Origin: SFWF01 sp045539925
Lineage (GTDB): Bacteria > Bacillota > Clostridia > Oscillospirales > Acutalibacteraceae
Direction of reading: 5' to 3'
Assembly: GCA_045539925.1 (NCBI GenBank)
Contig: JAZQGH010000083.1
Coordinates: forward strand, 1 to 64,000
DNA length: 64,000 nucleotides
Positions 57,870 through 64,000 of the stretch are shown piece by piece. The notes beneath the pieces are model-generated. The model saw only the letters and a list, made by a program, of their open reading frames with translations, made no database searches and had not been told where the DNA came from. Each line of letters starts with the position of its first letter. The first letter of the stretch is position 1. A program made the position numbers and the translations under genes.

Positions 57870-59061
57870 GCTGATAAAATTCATAATCGGCGCCTGTATA
57901 CTGTTTTTTCTCGCATATCAGTATTATGTTGGATTTTATTCCTCCATCACTACCGAGTCGGCTATGCAGTTCGAACATACCGACGGTATAGACACTGTTG
58001 CCACCTTTATCCGCAACGAAGTTACAGTAACCTCCAAGCATAACGGTACGATACACTTCCTTGTAGGTAACGGCGAAAAGGTTGCAAAGGACGGGAAAAT
58101 AGCCAACATTTACGAAAATGATGCGGCATCCTCTGCCGCGTCCAGAATAAAAGAAATAGATGAGCAGCTGGAGATTATCTCCGAGATAGAGGGCTATAAT
58201 GCATCTACCGCCGTAGATGTCAATACTATAAACGACCGTATAAAAGAACACCTGAACAACTTTGTATACACCACGCAGGACGGAAGATTTTCCGATGTAG
58301 GAAACAGTGTATCGGAGCTTCTCACTATGCTCACCCGAAAGCAGGTTGCCACAGGAGAGCAGAACGATTTCGGTGCCCTTAAAGAATCACTTCTGTCCGA
58401 GCGCAGCAGCCTTAGTAAGGCTATGGGGGAGCCCAAGGGAGACATAAGTGCAAAAACTGCAGGCTATTTTGTCTCAAAGACAGACGGATTTGAAAACAGT
58501 CTTACCATAGACGAGCTGTCCTATTACGACGCAGAGTATCTTAAGGACCTTAAGGAAGAAAAGGTGCCTGAGGATGTTGTAGGCAAAATAGTTTACGACT
58601 ATCAGTGGTACATTGCCGCACCCGTCTCTCTCAGTGAGTCTATGCACTACAAGGTGGACCAGAGTGTTACTCTGCTCACAGATGCAACCTCTGCTCCACG
58701 TCTTACCGCAACGGTAGACAGAATAAATCTGTCTAAGGAAGGGGACGATGCAGTCATAGTCTTTCGATGCAGCGAAATGAACAGCGAGCTTGCATCTATG
58801 AGAAACAGTACCGTTACCATCCTTAAGGATGAATACAGCGGAATCAGGGTGAACAGTAAAGCACTGAGGGTTGTAGACGGTGTAACGGGAGTATATGTGG
58901 TGTCGGGTCTCGAGTCTAAATTTGTGGCGGTAGATATAATCTATTCTTCCGACGATTACGCTATATGTGAGCTTAATACAAGCGATTCTAAAAAACTAAG
59001 ACTTTATGATGAGATAATAGTGAAAGGTAAAAATCTTTATGACGGAAAAATCATCTTTTGA
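57853..59061 (+). CDS. HlyD-like membrane-anchored protein beside the division cluster
   Basis: 402 residues: a short N-terminus, one membrane helix (about residues 8-26, IIGACILFFLAYQYYVGF), then an outward domain with biotinyl-lipoyl-like beta strands (TVTSKHNGTIHFLVGNGEKVAKDGKIANIY near 55), a helical segment and a second beta region. This is the HlyD/membrane-fusion layout without a partner transporter. The start is placed at TTG 57853 because AAAGGA lies 9 bases upstream; ATG 57844 touches that site. It occupies the place before ylmE often held by similar proteins in Clostridia, suggesting an envelope or division role. Confidence 0.7.
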   Translation: MEKQHKLIKFIIGACILFFLAYQYYVGFYSSITTESAMQFEHTDGIDTVATFIRNEVTVTSKHNGTIHFLVGNGEKVAKDGKIANIYENDAASSAASRIKEIDEQLEIISEIEGYNASTAVDVNTINDRIKEHLNNFVYTTQDGRFSDVGNSVSELLTMLTRKQVATGEQNDFGALKESLLSERSSLSKAMGEPKGDISAKTAGYFVSKTDGFENSLTIDELSYYDAEYLKDLKEEKVPEDVVGKIVYDYQWYIAAPVSLSESMHYKVDQSVTLLTDATSAPRLTATVDRINLSKEGDDAVIVFRCSEMNSELASMRNSTVTILKDEYSGIRVNSKALRVVDGVTGVYVVSGLESKFVAVDIIYSSDDYAICELNTSDSKKLRLYDEIIVKGKNLYDGKIIF

Positions 59062-59755
59062 TATTTTTAACGAGAACTACCGAATTATCGAAGAAAATAT
59101 CTGCTCTGCGGCAGAGTCTGTGGGCAAAAAGCGTGAGGACATAATATTTCTTGCCGCTACAAAAACCGTTTCTGCACAGGTGATAAATCACGCCATTGCT
59201 TCGGGCATAAAATATATCGGCGAAAACCGCGTACAGGAATTTTTGTCCAAAGAAAAGGACCTGTCGGCAGCTGTCCACCGCCACTTTATCGGACATCTTC
59301 AGTCAAACAAGGCTAAGGATATTGTGGGCAGAGTAGAAATGATACAATCGGTTCATTCGCTAAAACTTGCAACCCTTATCGGTAAGCTGTCAGTGGAAAA
59401 GGAAATAACCACCGATATATTGCTCGAAGTTAATATCGGTGCCGAAGAAAACAAGTCGGGCTTTTTAAAGGAAGAACTGGACGAAGCCATAGGAAAAATT
59501 GCTCAAATAGACGGCATAAGGCTTAAAGGACTTATGACAATTCCGCCCATTTGCGAAAAAAATTCCGAAATAATACCTTTTTTTGAGGAAATGTATAAAC
59601 TGTTTATTGACAATAGACACAAAAAAATAGATAATGTTAGTATGGACTATCTGTCTATGGGTATGTCAGCCGACTATGCTGAGGCGATAAAATGCGGAAG
59701 CAACCTTGTGCGAGTCGGAACCTCACTGTTTGGAAAAAGAAACTATAATATATAA
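59039..59755 (+). CDS. ylmE: YggS/YlmE-family pyridoxal-phosphate homeostasis protein
   Basis: 238-residue PLP-binding protein of the alanine racemase fold; relatives keep free pyridoxal phosphate and amino acid pools in balance. The PLP Lys is in FLAATKTVS near residue 40, and further marks are YIGENRVQEFL near 61, HFIGHLQSNKAKDI near 82 and the ending LSMGMSADYAEAI near 210. Its ATG overlaps the previous gene by 23 bases. It is part of the conserved ylmE-sepF-ylmH-divIVA group. Confidence 0.95.
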   Translation: MTEKSSFDIFNENYRIIEENICSAAESVGKKREDIIFLAATKTVSAQVINHAIASGIKYIGENRVQEFLSKEKDLSAAVHRHFIGHLQSNKAKDIVGRVEMIQSVHSLKLATLIGKLSVEKEITTDILLEVNIGAEENKSGFLKEELDEAIGKIAQIDGIRLKGLMTIPPICEKNSEIIPFFEEMYKLFIDNRHKKIDNVSMDYLSMGMSADYAEAIKCGSNLVRVGTSLFGKRNYNI

Positions 59756-59771
59756 GTAAGGAGTAGAAAAA

Positions 59772-60209
59772 ATGGCAATAAAAGACATCTTCAAAAATCT
59801 CACAAGCTTTGACGAAAACGATATGGACGACGGCTATGAGGATAATAACGAAGAGGCAGCAGAGCCCAAGGTAAAAAAAGAAGCACCTGTAAGACGCAGT
59901 GTTGATAGAAGAAACACCTCTTCCGCAGGTACGGCAATGAAGGTCGTTATCGTTCGCCCCGAGGTTTTCGACGAGGTAGCAGGTATTGCAGATCAGCTTA
60001 TTCAGGGAAAAACCGTAGTATTAAACCTTGAAACCTGCAATAAGGATATAACCCGCCGCATAGTAGATTTTATGAGCGGTGCTGCTTATGCCCTTTCATG
60101 CAAACTTAAAAAGATAGCAAACAACACCTTTCTTATCGTGCCTGAGCATACCGATATCGCAGGGGAGCTTTCTTTAGACGATTTTGACGAGCACAATTAT
60201 TATCTTTAA
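59772..60209 (+). CDS. sepF: Cell division protein SepF
   Basis: 145-residue partner of FtsZ that bundles its filaments at the septum and anchors them to the membrane. The N-terminal amphipathic segment (MAIKDIFKNLTSF) is the membrane anchor, a charged linker follows, and the C-terminal domain (about 55-140) has VVIVRPEVFDEVAGIADQL and VVLNLE then RRIVDFMSGAAYAL, typical of SepF. AAGGAG precedes the ATG. It overlaps ylmH by one base. FtsZ is not in the window. Confidence 0.95.
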   Translation: MAIKDIFKNLTSFDENDMDDGYEDNNEEAAEPKVKKEAPVRRSVDRRNTSSAGTAMKVVIVRPEVFDEVAGIADQLIQGKTVVLNLETCNKDITRRIVDFMSGAAYALSCKLKKIANNTFLIVPEHTDIAGELSLDDFDEHNYYL

Positions 60210-60949
60210 TGGACGCGCAGCTTCTTGCCTCCCGCATACGCGATGCTGTGCGGCTGTGCGATAATACCGCCTTTCCGAAGTTTGTAGGTTTTCTTAGACC
60301 CGAAGAATCGTCAGAGGCAGAATCGTTAGCCAAAAAACTCAACTGTAAATATCTGTTTTTCGGTGGTTACGACGGGGCAGAGCGTACCTTTTTCGGCACA
60401 TTTCCCGATTGGTGCGACGACCCAAACGAGTATTTTCCGATATCCGCACTGACCTTTCGTTTCAGAGAGGCCGACAGCCTTTCCCATCGCGATTTTCTCG
60501 GCACCTTTATGTCGCTGGGTATTACACGTGAATCGGTGGGGGACATCCTTATCGAAAAGGGAAGAGCGGTGGCGTTTTTCACCGAAGAGCTTTCACGCTA
60601 TATTAAAGAGCAGGTAACCAAGGTGGGCGGAGCAGGAGTCGCCGTCGAGGAGGGCTTTAGTGAGCCTCTTCCCGGAATGACAGGCTTTAAAGAAATTTCC
60701 GACACCATTGCTTCTCCAAGGCTCGACTGCGTAGTAGCCTCCCTCGCAGGCTGTTCGAGAAAAACTGCGACAGAGCTTATAGAGGGGAAAACTGTTTTTA
60801 TAAATTCAGTTTGTGTAGACAAAACGGTCAAAACCGTTCAAAACGGAGACAAGATAACCCTAAAAGGCAAGGGTAAATTCTTAGTAGAATCACTTGACGG
60901 CAGAACAAAAAAAGACCGTCTCATATTAACAGCAAAAAAGTATATATAA
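60209..60949 (+). CDS. ylmH: YlmH-family RNA-binding S4-domain protein
   Basis: 246 residues with an N-terminal domain (about 1-170) followed by an S4 RNA-binding domain near 175-240 (DCVVASLAGCSRKTATELIE then NGDKITLKGKGKF). In B. subtilis YlmH acts in ribosome-associated rescue and lies in the same division cluster. Its ATG overlaps the sepF stop. The usual ylmG (YggT-like) gene between sepF and ylmH is absent here. Confidence 0.93.
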   Translation: MDAQLLASRIRDAVRLCDNTAFPKFVGFLRPEESSEAESLAKKLNCKYLFFGGYDGAERTFFGTFPDWCDDPNEYFPISALTFRFREADSLSHRDFLGTFMSLGITRESVGDILIEKGRAVAFFTEELSRYIKEQVTKVGGAGVAVEEGFSEPLPGMTGFKEISDTIASPRLDCVVASLAGCSRKTATELIEGKTVFINSVCVDKTVKTVQNGDKITLKGKGKFLVESLDGRTKKDRLILTAKKYI

Positions 60950-60963
60950 GTGGGGGATAAAAT

Positions 60964-61881
60964 ATGTTAAAATCCAGTGACATCAAGGGTGCCGTATTTC
61001 AGACGCAAATGGGCGGCTACAAAAGAGATGAGGTTGACCATCTGCTTAACAGAATATTCGAAGACTATCAGCAGTTTGAATCCGTTCTTTCGGCTCAGCA
61101 GACAAAAATAGCCTCTTTGGAGAAGGAACTTGCCGAAAAAGATGTTTCTATGAGCAGTATCAACACAGTTCTTATCAGCGCACAGAAACTTGCAGACGAC
61201 ATCGTTGTCGACGCTAAGAAAAAGGCTGAGGAGACTGTTGAGGCGGCTAATACCGAAGCAGAAAGCATTAAGCTCCGCACCAAAAAAGCCCTTGAAGAGA
61301 TTGACGCAGTGCTTACCGAACAGAAAAACAATGCGCAGACTCAGGTGGATATAATGCTTGCAGAGGCTGCCAGAAAGTCTGAGGGAATGATACTTGCCGC
61401 AAAGGATTCTGTAACCCGCGAACAGCTTCTTTTCGACAAGCTCAAGAGTGAGGTTGCAGATTTTAAGCGTCAGATAAAGGATGCTTACAAAATGCACATC
61501 GAATCCATCTCTAAACTTCCCGAAGAGGTAGTCTTAAGCCCCGAACTTGCCGCATCTACTATTGAAGAGATAATAAATAAGGAGCCCGACCTCCTTAAGT
61601 TTATAGAAAAGACCTCTGTAGATGCTGAAGATACAGCCGAAGAAACTGTAGAGGTTGTGGTTGAAGACACCGAGACCGAGGTTTTCAAGGAGAACGAGCT
61701 TGATTTAGATACAATAGCCGAAGAGGAAACCGAGGATGAGGCTCCTGCAGAAGAAAAGAAGAACACTGTTTCTGCAGGCTTTGTAGTAAAAAGTATGGAT
61801 GAAGACGAGGAAGACGGCGAGGACGACAGCGATGACAGTTCTCCCGCATTTTCCAAAGGCTTTTTTGCAAAACATAAATAA
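60964..61881 (+). CDS. divIVA: DivIVA-family cell-pole/septum protein
   Basis: 305-residue coiled-coil protein that binds curved membrane and organises poles and septa. The N-terminal DivIVA domain contains SDIKGAVFQTQMGGYKRDEVDHLLNRI-type residues near 4-30, followed by a long coiled coil (about 40-175). The last 100 residues are strongly acidic (Glu and Asp runs, then SPAFSKGFFAKHK), longer than in Bacillus. GGGGGAT precedes the ATG. It is directly followed by ileS, as in many Firmicutes. Confidence 0.94.
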   Translation: MLKSSDIKGAVFQTQMGGYKRDEVDHLLNRIFEDYQQFESVLSAQQTKIASLEKELAEKDVSMSSINTVLISAQKLADDIVVDAKKKAEETVEAANTEAESIKLRTKKALEEIDAVLTEQKNNAQTQVDIMLAEAARKSEGMILAAKDSVTREQLLFDKLKSEVADFKRQIKDAYKMHIESISKLPEEVVLSPELAASTIEEIINKEPDLLKFIEKTSVDAEDTAEETVEVVVEDTETEVFKENELDLDTIAEEETEDEAPAEEKKNTVSAGFVVKSMDEDEEDGEDDSDDSSPAFSKGFFAKHK

Positions 61882-61900
61882 TTCTTAGGAGATATTATCA

Positions 61901-64000
61901 ATGGAACAGCAGGATTATAACAAAACACTTAACTTACCCGTTACGGAGTTTCCTATGCGTGCAGGACTTCCCACCCGTGAGCCCGAGGCTCTTAAAGCAT
62001 GGCAGGAAGAGGGCGTATACGAGGAGCTTTTAAGACTCAACGAGGGCAAACCCGAATACATTCTTCACGACGGACCTCCCTATGCTAACGGAATAATTCA
62101 TATGGGAACTGCTTTAAACAAATCCCTTAAAGACTTTGTCATTCGTTATAAGAATATGACAGGCTTTAAGGCTCCTTATGTCCCCGGTTACGATACCCAC
62201 GGTCTTCCCACCGAGCTAAAAGCCCGAAAAGCCGCAGGAATGAAGTCCAGCGAGCGTGTTTCGGCTTTAGAGCTTCGTAAAATGTGTCACGAGTTTGCAG
62301 TAGGCTTTGCAGAAGACCAGCGTAAGCAGTTCGAGCGTCTGGGAGTTCTCGGTGAGTGGGATAACCCCTACCTCACCCTTAAAAACGAATATGTTGCCAA
62401 GCAGGTAGAGGTATTCGGCAAAATGGCAGATAAGGGCTACATCTATAAGGGCTTAAAGCCCGTTTACTGGTGCTCCGACTGTCAGACCGCTCTTGCTGAG
62501 GCTGAAATCGAGTATGCAGAGGATCCCTGCTATTCCATCTATGTTAAATTCCCCGTTAAAGAGGATAAGGGTGTGCTCACCGAAATGGGAGTAGACCCAG
62601 CCAAGACATATTTTGTTATCTGGACAACTACCACCTGGACACTTCCCGCTAACCTTGCTATCTGCGTAGGTCCCGAATATGAGTATTCTGTTATCCGTTT
62701 CGCAGACGAATACTATATTATGGCAAGTGAGCTTGCAGAGGCTGCTATGATAGCCGCCGAAAAGACCGATTTTGACGTTATCGGCAAGGTAAAGGGCAGT
62801 GAGCTCGAATATATGGTTGCCCGTCACCCCTTTATCGACCGCGATTCTCTTATTATCGTGGGCGACCACGTAACCTTAGAGAGCGGTACAGGCTGTGTTC
62901 ATACTGCACCGGGTCACGGTGTAGACGACTTTGAGGTCTGCCGCAAGTATAAAGAGCTTGGTATGGTAGTTCCCGTAGACAATAAGGGTGTCCTTACCGA
63001 GGAAGCAGGAATGTTTGCAGGACTTACCACCGAGCAGGCTAATAAAAAGATTGCCGTATGGCTTGACGAAAACGGCTATCTCTTCGCGCTCAAAAAGATA
63101 ATCCATCAATATCCCCACTGCTGGAGATGTAAAAACCCCATTCTCTTCCGCGCTACAGAGCAGTGGTTCTGCTCCATTTCCGACTTTGCTGATAAGGCAG
63201 TAGAGGAAATCTCTAAGGTTAAATGGATTCCCGAGTGGGGCGAGGGCAGAATTACAGGAATGGTCAAAGACCGTAGCGACTGGTGTATTTCCCGTCAGCG
63301 TACCTGGGGTGTTCCCATTCCTATGTTCTACTGTGAAGACTGCGGAAAGGAATATATCACTAACGAGTCTATTGCCAAGGTTGCCGACATTTTCCGTAAG
63401 GATGGTGCTGATGCTTGGTATGCACTCGAAGCTAAAGAGCTTATGCCCGATTGCGCTAAATGTGCCTGCGGCTGTGATAGCTTTAAGAAAGAAACCGATA
63501 TTATGGACGTTTGGTTCGATTCGGGCGTTTCTCACGCAGCAGTTCTCGATAACCGCGACTATTTAAGCAAGCCTGCCGACCTTTATTTAGAGGGCGCAGA
63601 CCAGTATCGCGGTTGGTTCCAGTCTTCTCTTTTAACCTCTGTCGCAACCGACGGAATTGCTCCCTATAAAACTGTTGTTACCCACGGCTGGGTTGTTGAC
63701 GGAGAGGGCAAAAAGATGTCTAAATCCCTTGGAAACACCATCATTCCCGACGACATCGTTAAGCAGTTCGGCGCAGATATTCTCCGCCTTTGGGTTGCTT
63801 CCTCCGATTACCACGCCGATATCCGCGTGTCTAACGACATCTTAAAACAGCTTTCCGAGATATACAGAAAAATCAGAAATACCGCCCGCTTTATCCTCGG
63901 CAATATTTCCGATTTCGACCCCAATAAGGATATGGTCGCAACCGATAAGCTTGAGGAGATCGACCACTGGGCACTTATGCGTCTCAATCAGGTTGTCACG
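61901..64000 (+). CDS. ileS: Isoleucyl-tRNA synthetase (partial; continues past the window)
   Basis: First 700 codons of a class I synthetase that charges tRNA-Ile; the frame is open from ATG 61901 to the end of the window. The GPPYANGIIHMGTALNK block holds the HIGH motif as H67-M-G-T70, with Thr instead of the second His. The editing domain contains WTTTTWTLPAN near 245, and KMSKS is at residues 605-609 (KKMSKSLGNT). The anticodon-binding domain begins at the window edge. GGAGAT lies before the ATG. It follows divIVA by 19 bases with no T-box leader, so it appears to be expressed with the division genes. Confidence 0.96.
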   Translation, partial: MEQQDYNKTLNLPVTEFPMRAGLPTREPEALKAWQEEGVYEELLRLNEGKPEYILHDGPPYANGIIHMGTALNKSLKDFVIRYKNMTGFKAPYVPGYDTHGLPTELKARKAAGMKSSERVSALELRKMCHEFAVGFAEDQRKQFERLGVLGEWDNPYLTLKNEYVAKQVEVFGKMADKGYIYKGLKPVYWCSDCQTALAEAEIEYAEDPCYSIYVKFPVKEDKGVLTEMGVDPAKTYFVIWTTTTWTLPANLAICVGPEYEYSVIRFADEYYIMASELAEAAMIAAEKTDFDVIGKVKGSELEYMVARHPFIDRDSLIIVGDHVTLESGTGCVHTAPGHGVDDFEVCRKYKELGMVVPVDNKGVLTEEAGMFAGLTTEQANKKIAVWLDENGYLFALKKIIHQYPHCWRCKNPILFRATEQWFCSISDFADKAVEEISKVKWIPEWGEGRITGMVKDRSDWCISRQRTWGVPIPMFYCEDCGKEYITNESIAKVADIFRKDGADAWYALEAKELMPDCAKCACGCDSFKKETDIMDVWFDSGVSHAAVLDNRDYLSKPADLYLEGADQYRGWFQSSLLTSVATDGIAPYKTVVTHGWVVDGEGKKMSKSLGNTIIPDDIVKQFGADILRLWVASSDYHADIRVSNDILKQLSEIYRKIRNTARFILGNISDFDPNKDMVATDKLEEIDHWALMRLNQVVT

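Noticed and set aside
61882..61900. T-box leader for ileS
   Set aside because: Only 19 bases separate divIVA and ileS; there is no room for a T-box.

Overview
The window looks like the chromosome of a low-to-mid GC Gram-positive anaerobe of the class Clostridia, most likely Oscillospirales or a neighbour. The evidence is a Firmicutes-type division cluster (ylmE, sepF, ylmH, divIVA, ileS), a ymfF/ymfH protease pair, LuxS, a MecA-like adaptor, pyruvate formate-lyase behind a ZTP riboswitch, GTP-dependent PEPCK, AGGAGG-type ribosome binding sites and many consensus sigma-A promoters with 17-bp spacers. About five sixths of the coding sequence is on the + strand, so + is probably the leading strand. 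The lineage is an inference; there is no 16S gene here.

Region by region. 1-2.6 kb: luxS, a DUF4358-like lipoprotein, a striking inverted cluster of DnaA boxes (1426-1559) and three small unknown proteins. 2.7-7.1 kb: a YfcE-type phosphodiesterase, GTP-PEPCK, an XRE regulator with a small partner gene lying between two identical terminators, an Lrp regulator and a TrhA-type membrane protein. 7.2-12.2 kb: a sugar-acid operon (uronate isomerase, TIM-barrel epimerase, two tandem Gfo/Idh/MocA oxidoreductases) that contains a small broken ORF. 12.2-16.5 kb (minus): a GH13 alpha-glucan hydrolase and glycogen phosphorylase, which together degrade glycogen or maltodextrin. 17-23 kb: an M16 peptidase pair, lgt, folD and an HtrA protease. 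23-25.7 kb (minus): a ZIP metal transporter and an unknown three-helix membrane protein. 26-33 kb: lon, engB, lysA, two acyltransferase-fold proteins and azlCD.

33-36 kb: promoter, ZTP riboswitch, terminator, pflB and pflA. 36-43.7 kb: a copper ATPase that carries a CopZ-like domain at its C-terminus, YitT, ribulose-phosphate epimerase, a MecA-like protein, a 42-residue membrane protein, a phosphohexomutase and a Cys-rich protein. 43.8-48.9 kb: two unusual ABC exporter subunits, each with an N-terminal domain and zinc ribbon, flanking a DUF1854 protein. 48.9-49.8 kb: a 160-bp terminal-inverted-repeat element, tRNA-Leu(CAA) and an 85-bp duplication of the tRNA 3' end plus its terminator. 49.8-64 kb: xpt, miaB, ylbF, mutS, mutL, miaA, an HlyD-like protein, ylmE, sepF, ylmH, divIVA and the first 700 codons of ileS.

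The most unusual observations are: the mirror-symmetric DnaA-box cluster; two same-length (160 bp) TA-ended inverted-repeat elements; the two-gene cassette between duplicated terminators; the copper ATPase with an internal ribosome binding site and start for a free CopZ-like chaperone; the ABC/DUF1854/ABC operon; the tRNA-Leu 3'-end duplication; and a coding-like ORF with a TAG codon where its start should be. No CRISPR array, transposase, integrase or recognisable antiphage system was seen.
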